Origin: Bacillota bacterium
GTDB lineage: Bacteria; Bacillota; Clostridia; Oscillospirales; CAG-382
Length of the DNA: 64,000 bases
Direction of reading: 5' to 3'
Assembly (NCBI GenBank): GCA_029550965.1
Contig: JAKPGJ010000003.1
Span: forward strand, 1 to 64,000
Below the pieces are notes generated by a model. The model did no database searches. It saw only the letters and a program-made list of their open reading frames with translations, and was not told where the DNA came from. Positions 1 through 9,640 of the stretch are shown piece after piece; position 1 is the first letter of the stretch, and each line of letters begins with the position of its first letter. The translations under genes were made by a program, and so were the position numbers.

Positions 1-1
1 C

Positions 2-652
2 GCCGTAATGAAAGAGGCGCAGGAGTTCTGCGCTTATCTCTGCAAAACATACGGATTCGGCGTTGATAAAATCTGTTCTCATCATGAAGCCCACCTGCAG
101 GGGTTCGGCAGCAACCACGCCGACTGCGACCATTGGCTCAAAAAGTTCGGAAAGACCATGGACTGGTTCCGTGCGGAGGTCCGGAAGCTGTTTGACAAAC
201 CCGCATCGTCACAGCCCGAGCGGCCGGAGCAGGAAACCGCGAGCGATGTTGTTTATACGGTCGTAAAAGGCGATACCTTAATCAAAATCGCGGCAAAGTT
301 CAAAACGACCTATCAGGCGCTCGCGGCATATAACGGGATATCCGATCCGAACAGGATCATCGTCGGGCAGAAAATCAAAATACCGCAGACCGCTCAGCCT
401 TCCGCGCCGGTGACGACCGCTCCGGCTCCCGCGCCCGAACCCGCGCCGGCGCCTGCGCCGACCATCAAAGTCGGCAGCGTTGTCCGTCTCAAGCCCGGGG
501 CAAAGACTTACACCGGCGGCAGCCTTGCGAAGTATGTTTATCTCCGCGACCATGTAGTGTCGCAGATCGTCCGCGACCGCGTCGTAATCACCTTCGACGG
601 CGTTGTCGTCGCGGCCGTGAAGCTCTCTGATTTGACGCTTGTGAAAGAATAG
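2..652 (+). CDS. N-acetylmuramoyl-L-alanine amidase-like protein with LysM domain, 5' end outside the window
   Basis: Frame is open to the left edge. 'EFCAYLCKTYGF...ICSHHEAHLQGFGSNHADCDHWLKKFGK' resembles the C-terminal part of an amidase; then LysM ('YTVVKGDTLIKIAAKFKTTYQALAAYNGISDPNRIIVGQKIKIP') and a Pro/Ala linker. Confidence 0.75.
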   Translation, partial: AVMKEAQEFCAYLCKTYGFGVDKICSHHEAHLQGFGSNHADCDHWLKKFGKTMDWFRAEVRKLFDKPASSQPERPEQETASDVVYTVVKGDTLIKIAAKFKTTYQALAAYNGISDPNRIIVGQKIKIPQTAQPSAPVTTAPAPAPEPAPAPAPTIKVGSVVRLKPGAKTYTGGSLAKYVYLRDHVVSQIVRDRVVITFDGVVVAAVKLSDLTLVKE

Positions 653-706
653 CAGAAGAATAAAAAGTTGTAAGGCATAAAGAATATATTATGCAATGAT
701 AGATTC

Positions 707-743
707 ATGGCTTGAAACCTGTTGAGCGCAGGTTTCAAGCCAT
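707..743. repeat. Perfect 15-bp inverted repeat / hairpin
   Basis: ATGGCTTGAAACCTG-(7 nt)-CAGGTTTCAAGCCAT read directly. Confidence 0.8.
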
Positions 744-999
744 CACATTTGCTGACAAGTCATTTTTATCAATTAACTATCTCCATTTAGAACCTATTGG
801 ATCAGAACCATTGCAAATTGTTAAGCAACCATCTTCGAGAAAAATATGTAGGTTGGTCATGCAGAAACGGTTAATGAACAGATAGTGCCAAATATTATTA
901 TTGTGTGGAGATTTATCGGAGATGCGTAAGCTTTTGTTCTATCTCCACCGTCGAAACGGCGGAACAGAACATTAATAGGATCGCTGTTTCGGAGAAGGT

Positions 1000-1817
1000 T
1001 TACTTACGCTTCACCTTGACTCTGTAGGATTCTGCTCCATGACTTAAATTATTTTTTTGAACGAATCTGCCAAGCTGTTCAACAGTATATGTTGACAAAT
1101 AACCCTCTTCATCTCTGGAAAAAGTGAATTTGTATTGGTCTAATAGCTGAATGGAAGGCATATAACGATACCAATTAATAGATTTCAGCGAATTATCTAT
1201 ATACTCAAATGTTTCTACATTAATTTCCGTACAGCCTTAACCACCATAATATAATTCACATATAGCACTTTCATATCTTGATAATCTTTCATTTTTGTAT
1301 TGGCATTCAGATATGAAAGTAAGGGCATGATTGTTGTATGGTTCAAAAACAAAAGACAACACTCTATTTTGCTCATATACAAGTAATTCAATAGCGATAA
1401 CACTAAAAACTCCATCAAACTTATTGCTGTACTTTTTAGAGCAAATTAAATTGCCTTTATCGTCAAAAATGTACTCATAATCGTACATGTTATGTTTAGG
1501 AGTTCCCTTGAGAAGCTTACCTCTATTGTAACCTCCAATAACTAAATCTAAAGAACTTGGAGAATAAAAACCTCGATGAATAGTTGCTCCACCTTTTGAA
1601 TATTCCTTTCTATATGCCTTGTCATCAATACCGAGTACAATTCTTGAAAGGAATTAGCATATTGTTTTTGCAGTAGAATATACTTTTGATTTAATAGTTC
1701 AAAATATTTGCAGTTCATTTCATTTTCTTCTGAATGGTTATAATAAAATAAATCTTTTGGCCCGTCAATCTCTGAAAGTTCTTTTAAATATATTTGTTGG
1801 TCAAATTTCTCCCTCAT
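1000..1817 (-). pseudogene. Disrupted ~270-codon gene (one frameshift, one in-frame TAA)
   Basis: ORF 1548..1817, a continuation in another frame (GIDDKAYRKEYSKGGATIHRGFYSPSSLDLVIGGYNRGKLLKGTPKHN) and ORF 1237..1488 join up. After the TAA at 1237-1239 the same frame continues as GCTEINVETFEYIDNSLKSINWYRYMPSIQLLDQYKFTFSRDEEGYLSTYTVEQLGRFVQKNNLSHGAESYRVKVKRK, ending at 1000. Confidence 0.65.
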
Positions 1818-1832
1818 AAATCATACTCCTTG

Positions 1833-2087
1833 TTAAAATGGAGATACAGCATCTAATTCCCAAACAAGTCCTGCCCAATCTCGCCATTTCGTGGGATTGC
1901 CAATGGTGTCATAATATATAGTTTTTCCATTGATTTCTGTAAGCAGATCTAATATATTTATTCCAATTTCAATAATATAAAAATAAAACGTTAATGTCAA
2001 ATGATTTCGACGTATATTGACATTTTTTGCATATAAATTTTCTAATGTTAAATAAATATCAATTATATTCTCTGATTTCAAATTCAC
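1833..2087 (-). pseudogene. RHS/YD-repeat protein fragment
   Basis: The C-terminal half 'DLLTEINGKTIYYDTIGNPTKWRDWAGLVWE' matches the RHS/YD pattern (LTsYNGkxIxYDxiGNPxxW...xWE). Confidence 0.5.
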
Positions 2088-2178
2088 ATCAATGATTCAA
2101 CAGGTTTTCAACTCTTAGAAGATTGATACGTATGCAGATTACCTCCATCATTCATGTGCAATTTTCAGATAAAGACAT

Positions 2179-2215
2179 ACGCCCCGTTTTCCGATATGGA
2201 GAACGGGGCGTTTTT
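2179..2215 (+). terminator. Rho-independent terminator-like hairpin
   Basis: ACGCCCCGTTTTC..GAGAACGGGGCGTTTTT. Confidence 0.6.
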
Positions 2216-2392
2216 GGTGTTATAATGAATAGAAACCTTTATGGCAAACGATGCCGCGCGGATAATGGATACCATGACTACGAGGAATATGAGCAACGCG
2301 AATGCTCGGCCTTTTGCGCAACCTTTAAGATTCAAACAATACCGGGCAAAGTGCATAGAAGAAGCCGATGCAATGATCTATGTACTTGGCTG

Positions 2393-3553
2393 TCATCCTG
2401 TGTGTTCGTACTCATCTGCACATTCGCCGGACAGCGCGACGGTGACGTGTTTTTTTATCTCTCCGCAGAACAGCAATAGCGACGAATCAATATCCGCCAT
2501 GCCGGGAAGATCTCTTGCCTCGACGGCGTCGTACAACGCCTGCGCGAGTTCGTCGTTCCCGATTACGACGTTGTGGTGGTCGGAGCCTAAGTATTCGGTC
2601 ATAATCTGAATGTACTTCTCGTCGCTGTCCGGCTGGAAGAAGCTTTTTTTAAAGAACTTTTCGTTGTCTTTATACGTGACCGAGAAAGTCTGCAGCTTTT
2701 CGCCGCGCCGCTTTAAAGAATTGGCGGCGACCGCGGATATGATGCTCGAATCCAGACCGCCGGAGAGGAAGGTTCCGATCGGAACGTCGCTGACCAGCTG
2801 GCGTTCGATGGCGTCGGTAACCAAATAGCGCACTTTCTCGATCGTCGCGTTCAGGTCGTCGGTATGCGGCTTATCCTCCAGCGTCCAGTACGCTCGGGTT
2901 TTCAGCCCGTCCGCGTCGTATACGCCGCAGCAGCCGGGTTTTAACTCGTACATATCCTCAAAGACGCCGCAGCCCGGCGTTCTGCCCGGTCCTAAAAAGA
3001 ACAGTTCCGAGATGCCTCGGTAGCTCAGAACGGGTTTGACGCTCGGATGGGCGAGCAGCGCCTTTATCTCTGAGCCGAAGATGAAACTTTTCTCCTTTTC
3101 TACATAGAAAAACGGTTTTACGCCCATTCGGTCGCGCGCGATAAACAGTTTTTTCTCGCGCTCGTTCCAGATCGCGAACGCGAAAATGCCGTTCAGTTTT
3201 TCAAGACAGTCTTCGCCCCACACGCAGTAGGCCCTGAGCAGAACTTCGGTGTCGCTGTGTCCGACAAAACGTTCGCCAAGCGCTTTCAGTTCCGCGCGGA
3301 TATCTTCGGTGTTGTACAGTTCGCCGTTGTAAACAATGGCAAAGTCGGCGCCCTTGTAATTGTACCGCATCGGCTGCGAACCGTTCTCGATATCGACGAC
3401 GGCGAGCCGGGCGTGCAGCAGAACCACGTTTTCGCTAACATAAACGCCGTCCGCGTCCGGCCCGCGGCGCTTTAGGTTTTTTATGATGTTCTTCTGCTGT
3501 TCGTCGGTTAACAGAATGTTGTTGAAGTTGACTTCTCCTGCGATCCCGCACAT
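2393..3553 (-). pseudogene. asnB: Asparagine synthetase (glutamine-hydrolysing), C-terminally truncated
   Basis: MCGIAGEVNF (Ntn Cys2), 'RGPDADGVY', 'HARLAVVD', 'SGGLDSSI' PP-loop. Homology stops after 'VALSGECADE' followed by 'YEHTG*'; full-length AsnB continues well past this motif. Confidence 0.75.
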
Positions 3554-3576
3554 ATTCTAACCTCTCCCAATAAAGA

Positions 3577-3611
3577 TTAAAAGCGCTCCATCCATAGAAT
3601 GGATAGAACGC
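3577..3611 (-). terminator. Terminator-like hairpin between 3670..3924 and asnB
   Basis: Minus strand GCGTTCTATCCAT-TCT-ATGGATGGAGCGC followed by TTTT. Confidence 0.5.
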
Positions 3612-3669
3612 CATTGTTCTTTTTGTAGTATATGCAGGGAAGAAGAGAAAAATTAGTAAAAAACAGCGC

Positions 3670-3924
3670 TTAGCTCACCAGACACCAGGGTTCTCTGTTT
3701 TTGGTATATTGATTTTTCGCGTTGTAGTAATATTTCGCGCCGCTGCTGTCAACGCGCCAGATATATACCTGATCGCCGGCGCTGCCGTATTTGGAGATCA
3801 GTTTCTTCGCATACGCTATAGCATCTTCTTCCGTTACAGAAGGTTCGCTGAAAACGTACCCGCCTTTTTCTATAAGCTGAATAAGAATACTATAGGCATT
3901 GGACATTTTTCCGGCTCCTTTCAT
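3670..3924 (-). CDS. Small hypothetical protein
   Basis: 84-aa ORF (61-78 aa depending on start). Confidence 0.45.
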   Translation of the reverse strand: MKGAGKMSNAYSILIQLIEKGGYVFSEPSVTEEDAIAYAKKLISKYGSAGDQVYIWRVDSSGAKYYYNAKNQYTKNREPWCLVS

Positions 3925-4002
3925 TTAATCCTATGTCTTTAAAAAATATTATAATATTAAAATTTATATTTGTCAATATATCGTTCAAAAAATTGAAAAT
4001 CG

Positions 4003-4033
4003 CAAAAAATGCCCGCCGGCTTTCCGGCGGGCG
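4003..4033 (-). terminator. Rho-independent terminator of the rubredoxin gene
   Basis: GCCCGCCGG-AAAG-CCGGCGGGC then ATTTTTT on the minus strand. Confidence 0.8.
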
Positions 4034-4050
4034 GGAGGAGCGATGGCGTT

Positions 4051-4206
4051 TTAGTCGATGGGGGAGAAAGCGGATTTGTCCAGTCCGCAAACCGGGCATA
4101 CCCAGTCGTCCGGCAGGTCGTCGAAAGATGTGTTGGGTGCGATTCCGTGTTCGGGATCACCAACAGCGGGGTCGTAAATATAACCGCATGCGCATTCGTA
4201 CTTCAT
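4051..4206 (-). CDS. Rubredoxin (51 aa, below the ORF-track cut-off)
   Basis: [51 protein letters not shown]; CxCGY and CPVCG iron ligand motifs. Confidence 0.92.
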   Translation of the reverse strand: MKYECACGYIYDPAVGDPEHGIAPNTSFDDLPDDWVCPVCGLDKSAFSPID

Positions 4207-4245
4207 CGTAAAAATCCTCCTTAAATTTGTTTTATTTCTGCTATG

Positions 4246-5454
4246 TTACTGATTCAATAGCATTTTACCAAAGTTAAGCCCGTATTCGTAAGCATTCTTC
4301 CGGTCTTCGCTGCCGGGCTTGAATCTGACGCGGAAACCGTCCGCAACGTTCAGCCGTATCTGTTTCAGCCGCTCGATGAGATTTCCGACCGCCTCGCCGC
4401 TCCAGCCGTAGCTGCCGAACGCCGAAGCGAGCTTGCCCTTGAACATCGGGTAGTTCATGCTGGTAACAATATCCCAGATGGGTTTTAACGCGTCGCCGAG
4501 TATGGTCGGGGAGCCAAACAGCACGCCGTCCGCGTATTCGATTTCCTGCAAGACGTCGTCCGTTTTATGCTCGACCATATCGTACGCGCGGACATCGATA
4601 TCTCCGGCGGCTTCGATGCCGCTTTTAATGATTTCCGCGATTTCCTTGGTGTATCCGTACGCGCTGACATAAGGAATGATAACCGTCTTTTTCCGGTTCG
4701 GGTTGACGTCGCTTGTCCATTCCTGATAAAGCCGAATCGTCTCCTTGATATGGCTGTCCAGCACCGGTCCGTGCCCGGTCAGAATCATGTCGATGTCCAA
4801 ACCCTCGATGCGCTGCAAAGCGTTCGTCATATAGGGCTTTCTGAACGGGTAGATGATGGCGTCGAAGTACTCCTTCAAAGCCCGTTTGTAGTCCGCTTCG
4901 TCCTTGCCGGTCAGCTTGCTGCGCAGAACCCCTTCGAAGCTGTAATGCGCGCCGAACGAGTCGCAGGTGAACAGTAGCTTGTCCTCCGCAACGTAAGTGT
5001 ACATGGTGTCCGGCCAGTGCAGGTTGGGGAGGATAAAGAACCGCAGCGTTTTGTCGCCAAGGCTGAGCGTGTCGTTGTCCTTGACGGTTATGCTTTTAAA
5101 CTCGCGGTTGAGAATGTGTTTTAAAAACAGGATTGCGGGCTGCGAACCGACGACCGTGATGTCCGGGTTGATGTCCAGCAGTTTCTCGATGCTGCCGGCG
5201 TGGTCAGGCTCGGTATGGTTTACGACGATATAATCAATTTCCGACAGCTTCTTTACGCTTTCTACGGCGGTGCAGTAGTCGTCGAAAAATACCGCTTTCG
5301 CCGTCTCGATCAGCGCGGTCTTTTCGCTGCCCTTTAAAATATAAGAGTTGTAGGTCGTGCCGAATTCGGTCTCCATGATGATGTCGAATATGCGTAAATC
5401 CGGATCCAGCACGCCGGTCCAGAACAAATCTTTGGTTAATTGTAAATTCTTCAT
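4246..5454 (-). CDS. FprA-family A-type flavoprotein (flavodiiron protein)
   Basis: 'IVVNHTEPDHAGSIEKL' metallo-beta-lactamase diiron motif, 'LTGHGPVLD', C-terminal flavodoxin domain 'VSAYGYTKEIAEII...GSPT'. Confidence 0.93.
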   Translation of the reverse strand: MKNLQLTKDLFWTGVLDPDLRIFDIIMETEFGTTYNSYILKGSEKTALIETAKAVFFDDYCTAVESVKKLSEIDYIVVNHTEPDHAGSIEKLLDINPDITVVGSQPAILFLKHILNREFKSITVKDNDTLSLGDKTLRFFILPNLHWPDTMYTYVAEDKLLFTCDSFGAHYSFEGVLRSKLTGKDEADYKRALKEYFDAIIYPFRKPYMTNALQRIEGLDIDMILTGHGPVLDSHIKETIRLYQEWTSDVNPNRKKTVIIPYVSAYGYTKEIAEIIKSGIEAAGDIDVRAYDMVEHKTDDVLQEIEYADGVLFGSPTILGDALKPIWDIVTSMNYPMFKGKLASAFGSYGWSGEAVGNLIERLKQIRLNVADGFRVRFKPGSEDRKNAYEYGLNFGKMLLNQ

Positions 5455-5568
5455 ACGACAAACCTCAAAAAGAAAAGCATGATAAACATGCAGCGCATGT
5501 TCTCATGCTTATAATACCATATATTTTGAATAGAATCAATACTTTAATAACAATTATTGCTAATTATT

Positions 5569-6159
5569 CTACTTCAATTCCGTGCGACCCTCGATGGCTT
5601 TGAGCAGGGTTACGCCGTCGGCATACTCCAGCGTCGCGCCGACCGGAAGCCCGTACGCAAGACGGGTGACTTTGACGCCCAGCGGTTTGAGAATCTTCGC
5701 GATGTATAGAGCGGTCGCCTCGCCCTCGACACTGGGGTTGGTCGCGACGATAACCTCCTTGACGTCGGCGTTGATACGCGCGAGCAGCTCTTTGATTTTC
5801 AACTGCTCCGGCCCGATGCCGTCGATGGGGGAGATAACGCCGTGCAGAACGTGGTACAGCCCCTTGTATTCGTGCAGGTTTTCGATCGAATCAATGGATT
5901 TTGAATCCTCGACGACGCAGATGGTGGATTTGTCGCGCGCGCCGTCCGAACAGATGTCGCAGTATTCCTTTTCGCTGTAACACTGGCAGGCGGCGCAGAG
6001 GTGAACTGCGTTCTTTACGTTCAGGAGCGCGTCCGCGAAGCTTTTCACCTCGTCGATGTTCATGTTCAGTACATGATACGCGAGCCGCGCGGCGCTCTTC
6101 CTGCCGATGCCCGGCAGCGCGGCGAAATGATGGATCAATTTTTCAAGAGCAGGAGTCAT
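5569..6159 (-). CDS. recR: Recombination mediator protein RecR
   Basis: 'LPGIGRKSAARLAYHVL', C4 zinc motif 'CAACQCYSEKEYCDIC', Toprim 'VVEDSKSI'. Confidence 0.95.
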   Translation of the reverse strand: MTPALEKLIHHFAALPGIGRKSAARLAYHVLNMNIDEVKSFADALLNVKNAVHLCAACQCYSEKEYCDICSDGARDKSTICVVEDSKSIDSIENLHEYKGLYHVLHGVISPIDGIGPEQLKIKELLARINADVKEVIVATNPSVEGEATALYIAKILKPLGVKVTRLAYGLPVGATLEYADGVTLLKAIEGRTELK

Positions 6160-6561
6160 GCAGCCATCCCTTTATCGTTTTTTATGAATTGTGAGGTAAA
6201 TGTGTAATATCCTGCAGTGTTTTTGCGCCCGAAGGCCCGTGACGCTTTCTTTTTTTAACGGGAGAGCGGTTGGCGTCCCGTTACACCGGCGCGGCGGTCA
6301 TCCCGACGGATGCCGCGCCCTGCGGTTTGCCGCCGTCGTCCCCGACAAAAAAGCATGCCTGCGCCGAAACGCCCGACCGCTCCTCGCCTTCGACGCGGTT
6401 TTCAACGCCTGTTTGATATGGCCTTTCATAAGCTTCCGGCAGGATAAAATCAAAGCGCGCCGCTTGCGGTATTCGTTTGCATTTTTTCAAAACTTCCTCG
6501 CAATTAGCGTTGCAATCAGCGTTTCGAACCGGTCGAAAGCGGCGGCTTTGAACTGCATAGC

Positions 6562-6918
6562 CTAAAACATTCCGGGAAGTCCGGGCAGATTGAACGAACC
6601 GGTAACCTTCGCCATCTCGGTTTCTCTGGCTTCGGCAACCTTCTTAATCGCCTCGTTGACGGCGGCGACAAGAATGTCCTGCAGCGTTTCGATGTCGTCC
6701 GGATCGATGATCTCCGGCTTGATCTCGATGTGCTGGATTTCGTTTTTACCGTTGATTTTGACGGTGACCACGCCGCCGCCGGCGGAAATCTCGTATTCTC
6801 TCTGCTCGAGTTCGGCGGTCAGCGCTTCCATGGTTTCCTGCATTTTCTGAGCCTGCTTGAGCATGGAGTTCAAATCCTGCGGTCCGCCGCCGATGCCTTT
6901 CGGTAATCTGACTTTCAT
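6562..6918 (-). CDS. YbaB/EbfC family nucleoid-associated protein
   Basis: 'MLKQAQKMQETMEALTAELEQREYEISAGGGVVTVKINGKNEIQHIEI'; position between dnaX and recR. Confidence 0.93.
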   Translation of the reverse strand: MKVRLPKGIGGGPQDLNSMLKQAQKMQETMEALTAELEQREYEISAGGGVVTVKINGKNEIQHIEIKPEIIDPDDIETLQDILVAAVNEAIKKVAEARETEMAKVTGSFNLPGLPGMF

Positions 6919-6936
6919 ATATGTCCTCCGTAAAAT

Positions 6937-8505
6937 CTAAATTTCTATCTCGTCAATCAGGCTGGGAGAGCTGTTTTCCTCCTTGCCTGTTTTTTCCTGA
7001 ATCTGCACCTGTTTATCTTTGCCTGTAACGGTTTTAACAGCGCTTTCGATCGCCGCTTTCGCAGCGGGCTGCGTCAGGATATGCTTTCCGATCAGGTCGG
7101 TGTAAATCATAACGGCATCCCCTTTTTCGGTTATTCTTGCCATTCGGAGAAACGAGCAGACGTCGGGGTGATCCTTTAGTTCCTGCAGCAGCTCGGGCAA
7201 CGCCTTGAAGGGTTTCTCGCCTGCGTCCGAAGGAATGGGTTCGATTTTCGGCTTCTTTTCTTTCTCGACCGGCGGGTTCGGAATGGGCGCGACCGACGGT
7301 TTTCGAACGCTCGGCGCTTCGGGTTTGCCGGCGACGCCTTCGGCGACTTTTTTCTCAAGCTCGGCGATGCGCGCGAGCAGCGCTTTCGGGCTGTCGGAAA
7401 GGGAAAGATCGCACAGCTTGATGACGGTCAGCTCGAAAAAGGTCTTTTTGTTGACCGTAAACCGGCTGATGGTGTTGAGCGCGTCTTCCAAAACCGAACT
7501 GTAATAGAGCAGCGTCTCGGTCGTAAAGGCCTTTAACATCCCGCTTAACTGATCGGACGCCGTCGCGGAGAAGAAAAACTGCTCTTTTAAGTATTTCTCG
7601 CTCTCCGACGGAATGCTTTTCGCGATCAGCATATCGCGGACGAAAGCGATCAGGTCCGCCAGAAAGACGCTCAGGTCTTTGGAAGATTTATGAACATCCT
7701 GAACAATGCCTAAGGCTTCCGGAATATTCCTGTTAACAATCGCTGAGAAAAGGTATATAATCGTATCGTTGTTCGTAATGCCCAGCTGCGCCTGAACGTC
7801 CTCGAGCGTAATAACGCTGTCGCCGCGTCCGGCGGAGCAGGCGTCCAGCAGGCTCAAAGCGTCTCTTGCCGCGCCGTCGGCGAGCTTGGCGATCAGCTTC
7901 TCGGCTTCTTCGGTGATTCGAATGCCCTCCTGCTCGGCTACATAGTGCAGCCGTTTGGTCAGCATATCCGGTTCGATGCGCTTAAAATCAAAGCGCATGC
8001 AGCGCGACACAATTGTAGGCGGGAGCTGGTTCAGCTCGGTCGTTGCAAGGATGAACAGCACGTATTCCGGCGGTTCCTCCAGCGTTTTGAGCAGCGCGTT
8101 GAACGCGCTGTCCGAGAGCATGTGCACCTCGTCGATGATGTAAACGCGTTTTTTGAGTAAAGACGGGGGATATACGACCTCGTCGATCAGCTCGCGCACG
8201 TCGGCGACGCGGTTGTTGCTCGCCGCGTCGATTTCCAGCACATCGGTCGCGGACGCGTTGTCGATCGACTGGCAGCTGTAACATGCGTTGCAGGGGTTGC
8301 CGTTTACGGGGCGTTCGCAGTTGACCGCTTTCGCAAGAATCTTCGCGGAAGAGGTCTTGCCGGTTCCCCTTGAGCCGCAGAAAAGATAAGCGTGCGAGAC
8401 CTTGTTTTCCTCGCATTGCTTTTTCAGAATGGAGGTAATATGGTCCTGACCGACGATTTCGTCGAAGGTTTTCGGACGCCATTTTCGGTAAAGAGCCCTG
8501 TACAA
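6937..8505 (-). CDS. dnaX: DNA polymerase III subunit gamma/tau
   Basis: 'MYRALYRKWRPKTFDEIVGQDHI', Walker A 'GSRGTGKTSSAK', 'IIDEVHMLS', 'FILATTE'. Confidence 0.96.
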   Translation of the reverse strand: MYRALYRKWRPKTFDEIVGQDHITSILKKQCEENKVSHAYLFCGSRGTGKTSSAKILAKAVNCERPVNGNPCNACYSCQSIDNASATDVLEIDAASNNRVADVRELIDEVVYPPSLLKKRVYIIDEVHMLSDSAFNALLKTLEEPPEYVLFILATTELNQLPPTIVSRCMRFDFKRIEPDMLTKRLHYVAEQEGIRITEEAEKLIAKLADGAARDALSLLDACSAGRGDSVITLEDVQAQLGITNNDTIIYLFSAIVNRNIPEALGIVQDVHKSSKDLSVFLADLIAFVRDMLIAKSIPSESEKYLKEQFFFSATASDQLSGMLKAFTTETLLYYSSVLEDALNTISRFTVNKKTFFELTVIKLCDLSLSDSPKALLARIAELEKKVAEGVAGKPEAPSVRKPSVAPIPNPPVEKEKKPKIEPIPSDAGEKPFKALPELLQELKDHPDVCSFLRMARITEKGDAVMIYTDLIGKHILTQPAAKAAIESAVKTVTGKDKQVQIQEKTGKEENSSPSLIDEIEI

Positions 8506-8599
8506 AGTCTCACATCCTTTCGCTCAAACTGACCGCAAACTGCTTTTGAATAATAAAAACCGCTTATAAGGCGGATTGACACATCTTTGTATAAAAAAA

Positions 8600-8898
8600 T
8601 GAGATACACAATATGGCCATACGGCCAGAATCGAACCGGTACCTCCACCCGTAAGCCTTGGCTCCGCCTCAAAGCAGGCGCCCCTGCGGCACATCCGCAA
8701 AAATGCTTAATGCTGCTTGGTTCCCCACCTGACATGGTTCGCAAAACGCGAATTGCGCAGGACCCGCTTCTCAACGGCGTTGCCAAAGCGCAGCGGCACA
8801 GGTACGGCCCTCAAAAGGCTACTCACCCCTGCTGTAGCGGATTGCAGGTACAGGGCACCGCTAACTCCCCGGCTAGTATGGCCATATTCCGTATCTCA
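8600..8898 (-). ncRNA. ffs: Bacterial large signal recognition particle RNA
   Basis: Minus strand contains GAACCATGTCAGGTGGGGAACCAAGCAGCATTAAGC (apical SRP core, GGAA tetraloop) and an Alu-like GGGGAGTTAGCGGTGCCCTGTACCTGCAATCCGCTA. The 5' and 3' ends pair (GAGATACGGAATATGGCCATA / TATGGCCATATTGTGTATCTC) and a T-run follows. Located upstream of dnaX. Confidence 0.92.
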
Positions 8899-9051
8899 TT
8901 CTCAAAAAATTATAGCACGCCAGAACCTGATTTTCAATAGTTAATTTTGCAAATTGAAAATTTCATTCCTTTCATTGACAATAACTTTTAAAACATGTAT
9001 AATCATTTAGAATAGAATCCTACTATTTATCAAGGAAAGGGAAGGTAGAGT

Positions 9052-9588
9052 ATGCGTAAAAAAGAAACGGCAGGCAACCAGACAGAAGAGAGAAACTACG
9101 GCGGATCTTCGATATTTTATGCTGTCCTTCTTTTGATTGACGTGGCGCTGATCGTTTACAATCTAATCTTTATGCAGACGTTCAAAGAAATAGGACAGGT
9201 CTATTATCCCGTCGCGAGCAACGCGTCGTTTATCGAAAAGTTCGCCGACCGGTATTTCTCGTTTTTTGCTCAGTTCCTCGGATACTATCCTTCCACAAAA
9301 GTGCTGGCAGTAGCCATCCCGCTTGCGTTTTTATTTTTCGTCTGGTTTATAGATGATTATTCAAAATACTTAAAGCAGAAAGCAAGAAAAAAAGCAGCTT
9401 TGAATCTTGAAATGGCCGCGCTGCTGTCAAAGCAGGGCATGACCGCGGACGAACAGAACGATCCGGCAGCCGCGGTGCAATCAGAAGCAGCCGCTGCGGC
9501 TGACGAAGCGGCAAAAACCGAGCATGACGAGAATGCGGACAAGCCGCCTGCCGACTCGGAGAAACAAGACACGGAAAGTTCAAATTAA
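9052..9588 (+). CDS. Hypothetical membrane protein with Ala/Asp/Glu-rich tail
   Basis: Two hydrophobic segments, low-complexity acidic/Ala C-terminus. Confidence 0.6.
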   Translation: MRKKETAGNQTEERNYGGSSIFYAVLLLIDVALIVYNLIFMQTFKEIGQVYYPVASNASFIEKFADRYFSFFAQFLGYYPSTKVLAVAIPLAFLFFVWFIDDYSKYLKQKARKKAALNLEMAALLSKQGMTADEQNDPAAAVQSEAAAAADEAAKTEHDENADKPPADSEKQDTESSN

Positions 9589-9640
9589 GTTCGAATATTC
9601 ACGATATAATCATACCGGAAAGCAAAGGAAGCGTACGAAA

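Noticed and set aside
8620-8660. tRNA-like T-arm (GGTTCGATTCTGGCC on the minus strand)
   Set aside because: It lies inside the end-paired SRP RNA and no acceptor, D or anticodon arms can be assembled.
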